A DNA stretch of 64,000 bases, from NCBI GenBank assembly GCA_964409905.1, contig CAYPET010000002.1:124001-188000 (forward strand), in the 5' to 3' direction. The position numbers and the translations under genes were made by a program. Of this stretch, positions 41,754 through 50,645 are shown in pieces (within the stretch, counting starts at the first letter, position 1; every line of letters begins with the position of its first letter). Source of the DNA: JAGNRR01 sp964409905 (lineage in GTDB: Bacteria; Bacteroidota; Bacteroidia; Chitinophagales; Chitinophagaceae). The notes under the pieces were generated by a model. It saw only the letters and a program-made list of their open reading frames with translations. It did not search any database and was not told the origin of the DNA.

Positions 41754-42536
41754 ATGGATAACCGGGGGGTGGTCCTAGTACTGTTTCTTTTGTTGGCATT
41801 CGTTTTTTTTAAAATTTTTGAAGACTTAAAGAGTGAAGTGGCCAGATTAACCAAAGAAAATCTGGAATTGAATAGTGCAAAAGAGAAGGCTCAGGAGTTG
41901 GCACATTTCAAAACACAATTTGAATCGCTTTCGATAAGCTATGATAGTCTGAGTAGTGTGCAAGATTCATTGATAAAAGATGTCTATGCTTTTTCGCAAG
42001 ATGCAAAAGTGTTGCTTTTTAAAACCTTTGTATCAAAATTCGAAAAGACCACAACAGAATTTAAGGGCAAGAAAATGACGAAATACATTCTACAGGATTG
42101 GGTACCCGAATCGGACACGGCCAAGCTACAAGGCATCTTATTTCATATGGAATGGTATCGAAAACAATTTGAAGCTTTGAACAATGCCATCAATACACGG
42201 AAAGGACTTTACAGCATTTCGATAATTTATTTTAAAGGCTATGAAAACGCAACAAAACAGGCAATGTTGACATTGCAAAATGACCCTACATTGGTTGTAG
42301 TGAAAACCGAGGAAATGAACAAGTTTACATACAACCCAAAAATTGTGTACTTCAATGATGCAGATCAGAAGAAGTCGGAAGTAATGCGGTATTTATTAAA
42401 TGAAAGACTCCAAATGAAATTTGAGGTAGAAAAAAGTACTTTCATCTCACAACAAAGGAGTTTGGAAGTATGGATAGGAAAGGAAAATAAACAATTGGAT
42501 AGAACGTTGTTACTGGAAGAGAATACAAGTCAGTAA
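41754..42536 (+). CDS. Membrane-anchored coiled-coil protein next to the TIR-like gene
   Basis: 260 residues from the ATG at 41754. One N-terminal transmembrane helix (VVLVLFLLLAFVFFKIF) is followed by a coiled coil (~25-70), then an alpha/beta region. The end, IVYFNDADQKKSEVMRYLL ... LEVWIGKEN, faintly recalls LytR_C/SPOR-like folds. It is not otherwise recognised. A second ATG at 41707, two bases after the TIR-like stop, reads KDFSKQLANNSSRVKWITG and meets a stop just after a G6 run; one extra G would fuse it to this frame as a natural cytoplasmic N-tail. So the start, or the sequence, is uncertain here. Confidence 0.7.
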   Translation: MDNRGVVLVLFLLLAFVFFKIFEDLKSEVARLTKENLELNSAKEKAQELAHFKTQFESLSISYDSLSSVQDSLIKDVYAFSQDAKVLLFKTFVSKFEKTTTEFKGKKMTKYILQDWVPESDTAKLQGILFHMEWYRKQFEALNNAINTRKGLYSISIIYFKGYENATKQAMLTLQNDPTLVVVKTEEMNKFTYNPKIVYFNDADQKKSEVMRYLLNERLQMKFEVEKSTFISQQRSLEVWIGKENKQLDRTLLLEENTSQ

Positions 42537-42581
42537 TAGAGATATTATGCTCGTATTAAGATTATCTATAATCACTTCGAT

Positions 42582-42589
42582 TATCTTTG
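42582..42589 (+). promoter_or_regulatory. cysS -7 box TATCTTTG
   Basis: A perfect TAnnTTTG match, 6 bases before the cysS ATG at 42596. Confidence 0.5.
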
Positions 42590-42595
42590 CGCGCG

Positions 42596-44083
42596 ATGCT
42601 TGCAGAGTTACATATTTATAATTCCCACAGTCGGAAAAAAGAGAAGTTTGAACCCATCAATGCGCCTCATGTAGGCTTATATGTTTGTGGACCCACGGTA
42701 TACAGCGAACCTCATATTGGTAATGTCAGGACATTCTGCTCGTTTGATGTGGTTTATCGTTATTTGTTGTTTTTAGGTTACAAGGTGCGTTATGTGCGCA
42801 ACATTACGGACGCCGGGCATCTTACCAATGAGCGTGGCGAAGGGGTCAACCGCATGGAATCTCAAGCTAAACTCGAAAGCCTCGAGCCTATGGAAGTAGT
42901 ACAGAAGTACACTGTAAATTTTCATGATATCATGAATCTCTACAATGCACTGCCACCCACTATCGAACCAACGGCTACCGGTCATATTATCGAGCAAATC
43001 GAAATGATTGAACAGCTCATTCAAAATGGCTTTGCTTATGAAATAGATGGTTCAGTGTATTTTGATGTAAAGGCATATAATCAGCAGTATCCCTATGGCG
43101 AATTATCGGGCAGGAAGATTGATGAGCTGATGGCAGGTTACCGAGATTTGGATGGGCAAGATGAAAAAAGAAATCCTATAGATTTCGCGCTTTGGAAAAA
43201 AGCGTCGCCAGAACACATTATGCAATGGCGTTCGCCATGGGGAATGGGATTTCCGGGTTGGCATTTGGAATGCAGCGTTATGAGCACCAAATATCTTGGT
43301 CATCAATTTGATATACATGGCGGTGGTATGGATTTAAAATTTCCGCATCATGAATGCGAAATTGCTCAAAACAACGGCTGCTACAACGCTTCGGGTGCAA
43401 AGTATTGGATGCACACCAATATGCTCAACTTTAATGGCCAAAAGATGAGTAAAAGCCTGGGAAATTCCATTCTGCCGACACAATTTATTGATGGTAGTCA
43501 TAAACTGTTAGATAAAGCTTATCATCCCAGCGCAATAAGATTGTTGTTTTTGCAAACGCATTATTCCTCAGAATTGGATATCAATATTAAAGGACTACAA
43601 GATGCGGAGAAAGCATGGCGTAAACTTTTTGAAGCTAAGAACAGCCTTGAATCAATACAAGCTATGGCCACCACCTCCACAGATACTTCTGCAAGGATAA
43701 ATGCTCTTTGTGAGGCGTGTCAGCAAAGCATGAATGATGATTTTAATACAGCAAAAGTATTGGCCAGTTTGTTTGAATTGAGCACTGTCATTAATGCGCT
43801 TAAAAGTGGAAACCTGACCCCACATGCAATCACTGAAAATGATTTACTGTTGTTGAAAGCCACCTTCAAGAATTACCTCCTTGATATTTTTGGCTTACAA
43901 GAACCACAGCAGCAACAAAATGATAAGTTGGATGATGTCATGCATGTACTAATCAATATCAGGAAACAAGCCAGAGAGAATAAAGACTGGGCAACAAGTG
44001 ATAGTATACGCGATCAACTATTAGCGGCAGGCATCCAAATAAAGGATGGTAAGGATGGTGAGGTAAGCTATACCGTAAATTAA
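42596..44083 (+). CDS. cysS: Cysteinyl-tRNA synthetase
   Basis: 495 residues from the ATG at 42596; the longer frame starts at a TTG inside the -7 box. Class I marks are PHIGNVRTF (HIGH) and KMSKSLGNS (KMSKS). Zinc ligands are the Cys in YVCGPTVY, GWHLECS and the His/Glu pair in FPHHECE. An anticodon-binding DALR region is at the end. It charges tRNA-Cys. It is convergent with the next gene, overlapping 4 bases. Confidence 0.97.
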   Translation: MLAELHIYNSHSRKKEKFEPINAPHVGLYVCGPTVYSEPHIGNVRTFCSFDVVYRYLLFLGYKVRYVRNITDAGHLTNERGEGVNRMESQAKLESLEPMEVVQKYTVNFHDIMNLYNALPPTIEPTATGHIIEQIEMIEQLIQNGFAYEIDGSVYFDVKAYNQQYPYGELSGRKIDELMAGYRDLDGQDEKRNPIDFALWKKASPEHIMQWRSPWGMGFPGWHLECSVMSTKYLGHQFDIHGGGMDLKFPHHECEIAQNNGCYNASGAKYWMHTNMLNFNGQKMSKSLGNSILPTQFIDGSHKLLDKAYHPSAIRLLFLQTHYSSELDINIKGLQDAEKAWRKLFEAKNSLESIQAMATTSTDTSARINALCEACQQSMNDDFNTAKVLASLFELSTVINALKSGNLTPHAITENDLLLLKATFKNYLLDIFGLQEPQQQQNDKLDDVMHVLINIRKQARENKDWATSDSIRDQLLAAGIQIKDGKDGEVSYTVN

Positions 44084-44904
44084 TATTTACTCCAACGCTG
44101 GCCGTATCGCACGTCCATATATAGGTTTAGAAAGGTAGCTTTATTATCTGTAATGGCCATGATAGGAACAGCTTGAGGATAAGCCTCAAAGCTTGCACCA
44201 ATTTCAATACCCAAAAATGAATTTTCTGTGGGTGTGTAATCAAAATAAAAACCAGTCCGCGCTGTAAGACCCGGTCTGACCTTTAGCTCGCCAATACCTT
44301 TGGTAAAAAAACTTCCTCCTACAATGGAAAAGCCATCGTCTAGAAAATAGGGTCTTTTATCCTCATTATTATAACTCACGAATTGTCTTGAGTAAGTATT
44401 ATTACCTTCTGGTACTAGAACCTCCAAATAGTAAGGTTTTAGCATGCCCAGCGAAACTCCTCCGGCATAGGTCCAATGAATAACAACATTTTTCTTATCC
44501 AATTTTCCAGTGAGTGCTCGTTTTTCGCCGTATCCAAATTTCAACTGATAGAAGTTATTTATCTTACCATATTTATATGGTAAGGGAGCTGGTTGCTCAG
44601 GAAAAATGGCTGCATATGTTTCGTTTAGCTGCTTGTCTTCTTTAGAATGTTTTTTTTCTGAAAAATCCATCCAAATAAAACCGGTTTTATGCTCGTGCCG
44701 ATTAATGAAACCACGCTCAGCAAAAACGCTCCAACCATCCGTATTCAAGCGAAAACCTCCGATAAACTCTTCGGTAATAGGGGGTGCTTTTTTTCTTTTT
44801 TGCGGAAAATTAGCCATTTTGGTTACACCAATATCTTGCGCCATCAAATGCCCTAATGGGGATATGATGAATAAAGAAAAAACAAGGGTTAAGGCGCGTA
44901 GCAT
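44080..44904 (-). CDS. Exported beta-rich protein of unknown function
   Basis: 274 residues from the ATG at 44904, with signal peptide MLRALTLVFSLFIISPLGHLMAQ. The rest alternates short beta strands (FIGGFRLNTDGWSVFAERGF, GLTARTGFYFDYTP, FLNLYMDVRYGQRW) ending in an aromatic residue, consistent with an outer-membrane barrel. No named family is recognised, though the layout is common in Bacteroidota. It shares a small palindromic promoter box with the divergent osmC-like gene. Confidence 0.75.
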   Translation of the reverse strand: MLRALTLVFSLFIISPLGHLMAQDIGVTKMANFPQKRKKAPPITEEFIGGFRLNTDGWSVFAERGFINRHEHKTGFIWMDFSEKKHSKEDKQLNETYAAIFPEQPAPLPYKYGKINNFYQLKFGYGEKRALTGKLDKKNVVIHWTYAGGVSLGMLKPYYLEVLVPEGNNTYSRQFVSYNNEDKRPYFLDDGFSIVGGSFFTKGIGELKVRPGLTARTGFYFDYTPTENSFLGIEIGASFEAYPQAVPIMAITDNKATFLNLYMDVRYGQRWSKY

Positions 44905-44915
44905 ATTTTCTTCTG

Positions 44916-44923
44916 TAAATTTA
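44916..44923. promoter_or_regulatory. Palindromic -7-like box TAAATTTA between divergent genes
   Basis: TAAATTTA is a TAnnTTTA variant that reads the same on both strands. It lies 11 bases before the minus-strand ATG (44904) and 14 bases before the plus-strand ATG (44938), so one box could serve both genes. Confidence 0.35.
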
Positions 44924-44937
44924 GCCAAAATATTTCA

Positions 44938-45363
44938 ATGACGGCGAAAGTAGAATATAAAGAAAATCTAAGAACGGAATGCGAACATATAAAGTCTGGC
45001 ACTCGAATTGAAACTGACGCACCCCCCGATAATCAGGGCAAGGGCGAACGCTTTAGCCCTACTGATCTAGTGGCTACCGCTTTTGCCAGCTGTATGCTGA
45101 CGTTGATGGGCATTGCCATTCAGGATAGAGATATGAATATCGATGGCACTATTTGTGAAGTAGAAAAAGTAATGGCTTCCAACCCAAGGCGCATAGCGCA
45201 AATCAAAGTGAAAATGAAATTGCCGGCCGGACAATACTATACTGACAAGGAAAAGGCAATTTTAGAGAAAGCAGCACTTACATGCCCGGTGTTTTACTCC
45301 CTGCATCCAGACATTAAAAAAAATGTTGAGTTTATTTATGATGAAGTGGTTTCTGGCGAATAA
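44938..45363 (+). CDS. OsmC family peroxiredoxin-like protein
   Basis: 141 residues. The OsmC fold is shown by FSPTDLVATAFASCMLTLMGI with the first reactive Cys and ALTCPVFYSLHPDI with the second. Members reduce organic hydroperoxides. It resembles the YhfA/OsmC branch rather than Ohr. The following membrane protein gene overlaps its end. Confidence 0.93.
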   Translation: MTAKVEYKENLRTECEHIKSGTRIETDAPPDNQGKGERFSPTDLVATAFASCMLTLMGIAIQDRDMNIDGTICEVEKVMASNPRRIAQIKVKMKLPAGQYYTDKEKAILEKAALTCPVFYSLHPDIKKNVEFIYDEVVSGE

Positions 45364-45733
45364 AATAGCCTTGCTGCTTAGCCTGAGTTATGTGGCATTG
45401 CAAATAATCAGTTTGTCTACAGACAATGTGTTGGTATATGTGGGTTACTTCATTAGCTATATGGCCTTGTTGGGTCATTTTGGTTTAGGGCTGTTACGAG
45501 GTAAACGCGACTTGAAACAGCGAGTGCTGTTCGTTGGTATTATCAATATTTTTTTATTCATTATCTGCCTTACGGATTTATTGCGCAGCAGTAAAGGCTC
45601 GCCACAAGTAAATCAGAACGATTTTTATATTTTAGTGTATCACACACTCGTACCCATTTTACTTTTCGTTTTGGGTACTATCATCTTGTTTTTCTCAAAT
45701 CTTGGCTACTCGCTATTTACTAGTTCAAAATAG
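45341..45733 (+). CDS. Small four-helix membrane protein of unknown function
   Basis: 130 residues from the ATG at 45341 (one codon after another ATG), overlapping osmC by 23 bases. Four hydrophobic helices are evident (ALLLSLSYVALQIISL, YVGYFISYMALLGHFGL, VLFVGIINIFLFIICL, LVPILLFVLGTIILFF). No family is recognised. It is convergent with the DUF2851 gene, overlapping 14 bases. Confidence 0.72.
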   Translation: MKWFLANKIALLLSLSYVALQIISLSTDNVLVYVGYFISYMALLGHFGLGLLRGKRDLKQRVLFVGIINIFLFIICLTDLLRSSKGSPQVNQNDFYILVYHTLVPILLFVLGTIILFFSNLGYSLFTSSK

Positions 45734-46985
45734 CATAGCCTATGCCACATTGCAAACATTGTTTACTATCACAATAGCGCGATTTTAGTTCCAAAAGGGC
45801 CTGCGAATCTTTGGCAGTTTTATTTACGAAGCCTACATCTTCCATTGCTATCGTCACGGTATTTACTTCAGGTTTGAGGCCATCAAGCCATCGCAAGGCC
45901 TTGTTGCAGTATTTATTTTCACCTTTTTCTTTACCATAGACAAATAATAAGGGAATAATAGTATTAATAAGGAGAATCTCCACAAATGCTTTACCCAGTT
46001 TTTTTGCCGTATTCTGGCTACTTGCTTCACCAAACTGATAATGCCGACGCCAGTAATCGCTTGCCTGAACTTGAAGCAACTTTGCAATGGATTTATAATC
46101 AGCAGTTTCTAATATGGTAGAAAATAAATGCTTTGATGAATGCAACAGTGCGGCAAATTGAGCTAAGCGGATGGTAGGAAAATTTGCAGGACGCAATCTG
46201 GAAAATTTGAAATGCAGGGGTGCTATTTGTTGCAGGCCATAGAGTTTTTTAAAATACACATAGTCTCTTTTAAGATGTTGTTGATAAGCGTCTTTTGGCT
46301 CAGAATCAAGCAGACCGGCTTGACCAAAAAGAATAGCCTCAATATGGTTTAAGTTGTCTTTGTGCTTCGCCAGGATTTTAAGGGGTGTAAGTATCGCTAG
46401 TTTTTCAAATGCTTCTTGATTTATGTGCATTCCAAATCCTTTGGCCATGAGCACATATAATACATGCTCCCAGTGATTGTTCGATTGATTCAGCAGCGAT
46501 TTGATAAGTGCAGTTTTTCGAATAAATCGCTCGGCCAGTACACGCTCTAGCATATGCGTGCGGCGTAGTTGGTTCACTTCTTTTATTAAGTCTTTGCAGG
46601 CTATATTTTTATCAATGCGCATCAATTCTTCGTAACGATGCAGCATACTGGGGCGGATATGATTTCTTAATTCAAGGGTCGGAAAATTGACATCCAACGG
46701 CACGTCATTTTCATATACGACATGCAAAATCAATTTTTGGTATGCGGGATTAGCCTCATGATGATGCCGAATCCAATCACTGGCTTTGAGGTGTAGTTCA
46801 ACATTGCCTACCCAGGTGGTAGTACCAATTTTTATTTTAGCATTTAAAAAGTCGGGGCCGGCATTTGTATTCCTTATTCCTTGTGAAATGATGGTGACGC
46901 TTTCTTTGGCTGTAGTTTTCAGCTCTTCTCTTTTTTCGATAAATGCAAATTGCCAAATAAATTGGAGCAGGTCTTCACTAAACAC
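45720..46985 (-). CDS. DUF2851 family protein
   Basis: 421 residues. The family core appears at the N-terminus (LLQFIWQF, GIRNTNAGPDFLNAKIKIG, WVGNVELHLKASDW, LILHVVYENDV). C-terminal Cys residues cluster in CDSKQCLQCGIGYAIL. The function is unknown; the family is confined largely to Bacteroidota/Chlorobi. It is cytoplasmic by sequence. It stands in the same direction as pyrF, 27 bases downstream of it. Confidence 0.92.
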   Translation of the reverse strand: MFSEDLLQFIWQFAFIEKREELKTTAKESVTIISQGIRNTNAGPDFLNAKIKIGTTTWVGNVELHLKASDWIRHHHEANPAYQKLILHVVYENDVPLDVNFPTLELRNHIRPSMLHRYEELMRIDKNIACKDLIKEVNQLRRTHMLERVLAERFIRKTALIKSLLNQSNNHWEHVLYVLMAKGFGMHINQEAFEKLAILTPLKILAKHKDNLNHIEAILFGQAGLLDSEPKDAYQQHLKRDYVYFKKLYGLQQIAPLHFKFSRLRPANFPTIRLAQFAALLHSSKHLFSTILETADYKSIAKLLQVQASDYWRRHYQFGEASSQNTAKKLGKAFVEILLINTIIPLLFVYGKEKGENKYCNKALRWLDGLKPEVNTVTIAMEDVGFVNKTAKDSQALLELKSRYCDSKQCLQCGIGYAILN

Positions 46986-47012
46986 ATTCGAAAATTACGA
47001 ACGAAACAATTA

Positions 47013-47819
47013 CTAATTTAAACTCGCCAAAATTTCCTTCATTTCTTCGGCCAATTGTTTCGCAGCTGTTGCTGCTTGTTGAGCAAAGTCTTCCTGCTGA
47101 CTGGCATAGATGATGCCTCTTGAAGAGTTTACCAGGATGCCAATCTCGTTATTCATTGTCACTTCAGAAATAGCACGCAAATCACCACCCTGACTACCAA
47201 CGCCGGGTATTAATAAAAAATGATTTGGAATAATTTTTCTTAAAGCACCTAAATGCGATGCTTGGGTGGCGCCTGTTACAAACATGAGGTTGTCGTCGCT
47301 ACCCCAGGTGGCTATTTTGCTTATAACTTCCTCGTACAGCTTCTTGCCATTGGTCAGCTCCAGCAATTCAAAATCCGCTGCGCCTTTGTTGGATGTTAAG
47401 CCCAATACGATGGTCCATTTGTTTTTATAGTCTAAAAATGACTGCAAGGAATCCTTACCCATATAGGGCGCTACTGTTACGGCGTCACAATTCATTTTTT
47501 CGAAAAATGCCTTGGCGTATTGATTCGATGTATTACCAATATCACCTCGCTTAGCATCGGCAATAATAAAATGAGTATCCGGAATCATGTTGAATGTTGC
47601 TATCAAGTTGCTCCAACCTTCGGCACCTTGCGCCTCATAAAAAGCCGTGTTGACTTTGTAGCTTACGCAATAGTCTTTTGTAGCTTCAATAATCGCTTTG
47701 TTGAAAGCAAGTACGTCACCATTTAGGTGCGCGGGTATTTTTTCGGGGTCGGTGTCCAGACCAATACAGAGGTAGGATTGTTTTTCGCGAATCGCTTTTA
47801 TGAGTTGCTGACGGTTCAT
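47013..47819 (-). CDS. pyrF: Orotidine 5'-phosphate decarboxylase (type 2)
   Basis: 268 residues. The catalytic signature FIIADAKRGDIGNTSNQYAK includes the Asp-Lys-Asp tetrad, and FLLIPGVGSQGGD is the phosphate-binding end. It starts IREKQSYLCIGLDTD. It makes UMP in pyrimidine synthesis. Its ATG follows directly on the DUF77 stop, so it is the last gene of mazE-mazF-DUF77-pyrF. Confidence 0.97.
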   Translation of the reverse strand: MNRQQLIKAIREKQSYLCIGLDTDPEKIPAHLNGDVLAFNKAIIEATKDYCVSYKVNTAFYEAQGAEGWSNLIATFNMIPDTHFIIADAKRGDIGNTSNQYAKAFFEKMNCDAVTVAPYMGKDSLQSFLDYKNKWTIVLGLTSNKGAADFELLELTNGKKLYEEVISKIATWGSDDNLMFVTGATQASHLGALRKIIPNHFLLIPGVGSQGGDLRAISEVTMNNEIGILVNSSRGIIYASQQEDFAQQAATAAKQLAEEMKEILASLN

Positions 47820-48107
47820 TTAGTATTTTTTCATTTTATCGCTAATGCGTGCATCGTCTGTCTTGCGAAGATGCATTTTTGTATTTATAATCAAGTCATC
47901 TGCGCCTTCTTGTAAACATCGGTTTTTGATGTCAGTTACTAAGGCCATGACTTCTTCATAGCTTCCTTCTACCACGGTTTCAAATGGACAAACAACGTAC
48001 TTCAATCCACTGGCTACAATCACTTCGATGGCTTTATCAATAATGGCATATTTATCTTCCGAAGAAGAAAAAGGCAGTACTTGTATGGCGAGGTTTACTT
48101 TGTGCAT
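47820..48107 (-). CDS. Thiamine-binding (MTH1187/YkoF-type, DUF77) protein
   Basis: 95 residues of the ferredoxin-like MTH1187 family: NLAIQVLPFSSSEDKYAIIDKAIEVIVASGLKY then VCPFETVVEG. Members bind thiamine or related pyrimidines. Here it lies between mazF (TAATG overlap) and pyrF (no gap), so all four genes should be on one message. No direct link to pyrimidine synthesis is shown. Confidence 0.9.
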   Translation of the reverse strand: MHKVNLAIQVLPFSSSEDKYAIIDKAIEVIVASGLKYVVCPFETVVEGSYEEVMALVTDIKNRCLQEGADDLIINTKMHLRKTDDARISDKMKKY

Positions 48108-48430
48108 TAGTCAATATATGTTTCGCGCAAAATTTGTTTGATGTTTCTTATTTCTTTATCCGAGCATTCGCCCAAAACTTTAATGATCCGAGACTTGTCT
48201 ATTGTTCTAATTTGGTCAAGAGCGACACTTCCTTTTTTCTTTTTATATATTATTGGTACGCGTGTCGGGTATTTTTTATCACTGGTTGTCATGGGAGCCA
48301 CTACAATAGCACGTAAATACTTGTTCATTTCATTCGGTGATACCACGACGCACGGTCTTGTCTTTTTAATTTCGCTGCCAATGGTAGGATCAAGGTTTAC
48401 AAGCACAATGATGTATTGCTCAATTACCAT
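48107..48430 (-). CDS. mazF: MazF/PemK-type mRNA interferase toxin
   Basis: 107 residues. It has the MazF core GSEIKKTRPCVVVSPNEMNKYLRAIVVAPMTTS and a late SVALDQIRTIDKSRI, the region around the catalytic Arg and Thr. It should cleave RNA at short sites; specificity is unknown. It overlaps its antitoxin gene by 7 bases and the DUF77 gene by one base, a tight chromosomal TA pair inside a metabolic operon. Confidence 0.94.
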   Translation of the reverse strand: MVIEQYIIVLVNLDPTIGSEIKKTRPCVVVSPNEMNKYLRAIVVAPMTTSDKKYPTRVPIIYKKKKGSVALDQIRTIDKSRIIKVLGECSDKEIRNIKQILRETYID

Positions 48431-48666
48431 TCTTCTAAGTTTTCGTCATCGAATACATCGTTCATAAGTGGCTTGTCATCACCAGCTTCGCTCATCTTTT
48501 TAAATGCTTTTTCCCAGCCGTCCCGCGGCTTAGAAATTGGTTTTAGTATGATATGGCCTTTTTCCAAAATCAATTCGACTACATCTTGAATGTTGTATTT
48601 ATCAATAATTGTTTTGCTAAGCCGAATGCCCTTTGAATTGCCTATAGGTATAATTGAAACTTCCAT
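48424..48666 (-). CDS. mazE: MazE/AbrB-type antitoxin
   Basis: 80 residues from the ATG at 48666; the frame starts 3 codons earlier at a TTG. A swapped-hairpin AbrB DNA-binding domain is first (VSIIPIGNSKGIRLSKTII), and an acidic flexible tail (DDKPLMNDVFDDENLEEW) would cover MazF. It is expected to repress its own promoter; an imperfect operator is not obvious to me. Confidence 0.92.
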   Translation of the reverse strand: MEVSIIPIGNSKGIRLSKTIIDKYNIQDVVELILEKGHIILKPISKPRDGWEKAFKKMSEAGDDKPLMNDVFDDENLEEW

Positions 48667-48717
48667 TGTAAGCACGAAGTAATTACATTATTCCGAATGC
48701 GCCAAGCTAAAATTTGC

Positions 48718-49815
48718 TTAAACTGTAATTTCTACAATCTTAGTTGGGTCCAAATTAGCGTTCCGTATGCTTAAATGTTGCGCCACGTTTTCAGCCAGCT
48801 TGGTAAAGGCGTTGTGCGTGATTTCGTCTTCGACGTTTAGAACAGCTGGCTTGCCTTCGTCGCCACCTTCCCGTATGCTTTGCACCAAGGGTATTTGCCC
48901 AAGAAACGGAATTTCAAATTGCTCGGACAATTGTTTGCCGCCACCATTGCCAAATATGTAGTATTTATTCTCCGGCAATTCGGCAGGGGTGAAGTAGGCC
49001 ATATTTTCTACTAGACCCAAAATAGGTACTTTGATTTGAGGACCGTCGAACATCATAATAGCTTTCTTAGCATCGGCCATGGCTACCTCTTGCGGTGTGG
49101 TTACGATAACAGCTCCGGTAACAGGAATTGTTTGTACCATGGTTAAATGAATATCGCCTGTGCCGGGTGGCAAATCAATGATTAAATAATCCAGTTCACC
49201 CCAGTTTACATCCGTTACAAATTGTTTCAAGGCGCTGCTCGCCATGGGGCCGCGCCACACAACGGCTTGCTTTTCGTCAATCAATAAGCCAATGCTCATA
49301 GCTTTTAGGCCCATGACCTCTATTGGTACAATTTTCCCTTTGCCTTCTACATCTTTCATCATTGGGCGCTCACCACGTATGCCGAGCATGATAGGCACTG
49401 ATGGACCGTAGATGTCAGCATCCATAATGCCCACCTTTGCTCCTTTTCGGCTAAGCGCCAAAGCCAGATTTACGGCTACGGTAGATTTTCCTACACCACC
49501 TTTGCCCGAACCTACAGCAATGATATTTTTTACGTCGGGTAAAATTTGACCACCATCTTTTCGGTTGTTTGTTACGTTGGCAGTAAAATTCACTTGCACT
49601 ACGGCTTCCTTATTCACCATGATTTTGATGGCGTTCGTACAGGCATTGCTCATATGATCTTTCATGGGGCATGCTGGGGTAGTAAGGATGATAGTAAACG
49701 AGACATTGTTGCCTTCTATTCTGATGTCTTTTATCATATTCAGGGTGACCAAATCTTTTCCCAGATCAGGCTCCTGGACGTGTGAGAGTGCTTTTAGAAT
49801 TTCGGCTTCTGTCAT
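48718..49815 (-). CDS. mrp: Mrp/ApbC-type iron-sulfur carrier ATPase
   Basis: 365 residues. An N-terminal MIP18/DUF59 domain (about 1-80) is followed by a P-loop ATPase with deviant Walker A GKGGVGKST (104-112), DADIYGPSVP and DLPPGTGD. The C-terminal CxxC that bridges a cluster in many homologues is replaced by TPAELPENKYY, a change known in Bacteroidota Mrp proteins. It probably still handles Fe-S clusters. It has its own promoter. Confidence 0.94.
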   Translation of the reverse strand: MTEAEILKALSHVQEPDLGKDLVTLNMIKDIRIEGNNVSFTIILTTPACPMKDHMSNACTNAIKIMVNKEAVVQVNFTANVTNNRKDGGQILPDVKNIIAVGSGKGGVGKSTVAVNLALALSRKGAKVGIMDADIYGPSVPIMLGIRGERPMMKDVEGKGKIVPIEVMGLKAMSIGLLIDEKQAVVWRGPMASSALKQFVTDVNWGELDYLIIDLPPGTGDIHLTMVQTIPVTGAVIVTTPQEVAMADAKKAIMMFDGPQIKVPILGLVENMAYFTPAELPENKYYIFGNGGGKQLSEQFEIPFLGQIPLVQSIREGGDEGKPAVLNVEDEITHNAFTKLAENVAQHLSIRNANLDPTKIVEITV

Positions 49816-49838
49816 GGCTTATTGTTTATTTGCGTGCG

Positions 49839-49846
49839 CAAAGTTA
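49839..49846 (-). promoter_or_regulatory. mrp -7 box TAACTTTG
   Basis: A perfect TAnnTTTG match on the minus strand, 23 bases before the ATG. Confidence 0.5.
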
Positions 49847-49985
49847 AGGCCCACCTTACTTTTGCAGGTCAGTTGTACGAAATGCTTTGGCTTTTATGGA
49901 ATATTTAAGCATTTAAGTCAAGGCGGGTTGTTTATCTGGCATTACTTTGTAAATATCCGTTTAAGCGATATATTTATCTCAACAC

Positions 49986-50645
49986 ATGAAAAAGTTTTTG
50001 CTATACCTCCTTTTATGTTTGGCCACTGTGCCAATAGCAAAAGCGCAAAATGGTTTTGATAAAATGGTGGAGCTAACGGGCATCATAATGAGTTCCGACA
50101 GTTTGCGCTATTTGCCCAGGGTTGCCGTGCGCATTAAGGGTACCGACATTGGCACACTGAGTAATCAACAAGGCGTTTTTTCGCTGATAGCCCCCAAAGG
50201 CAGCACGCTGCAGTTTAGCAGTTTGGGCTTTAAGAAAGAAGAATATCGTCTGCCCGATACACTTTCTACAAATCATTACTCGCTTATTCAGCTGCTGACG
50301 CAGGATACCTTTTATTTACCAACCACAATTGTGCGACCACTGATGACGCAAGCCGAGTTTGAGCGTGCCTTTGTCAATTGGGATATACCGCCCGATCAGA
50401 TAGAAATGGCGCGACGCAATACCGAAATCAACACACTGCGTGCAATGGCCTACATTTTGCCTAAAGATGGTGCCGAACATTTGGACCAATACCAAAAAGC
50501 TGAGGCAAGCCGCTTATACTGGCTGGGTGGTCAACCTCCGGGAGGCATTACAGCCATGCCGGGCGGCGGCTTCGCTATCAATCCGATGGCCTTTGCAGAG
50601 TTTTTCCGTGCCTGGAAACGCGGCGATTTTAAAAAGAAATATTAG
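49986..50645 (+). CDS. Exported CarboxypepD_reg-like protein
   Basis: 219 residues. A signal peptide (LLYLLLCLATVPIAKAQ) is followed by a carboxypeptidase-regulatory-like domain (LTGIIMSSDSLRYLPRVAVRIKG then GTLSNQQGVFSLIAPKGSTLQF). The second half contains VNWDIPPDQIEMARRNTEINTL and ends in RAWKRGDFKKKY. This arrangement is a recurrent uncharacterised Bacteroidota family. It is single. Confidence 0.82.
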   Translation: MKKFLLYLLLCLATVPIAKAQNGFDKMVELTGIIMSSDSLRYLPRVAVRIKGTDIGTLSNQQGVFSLIAPKGSTLQFSSLGFKKEEYRLPDTLSTNHYSLIQLLTQDTFYLPTTIVRPLMTQAEFERAFVNWDIPPDQIEMARRNTEINTLRAMAYILPKDGAEHLDQYQKAEASRLYWLGGQPPGGITAMPGGGFAINPMAFAEFFRAWKRGDFKKKY

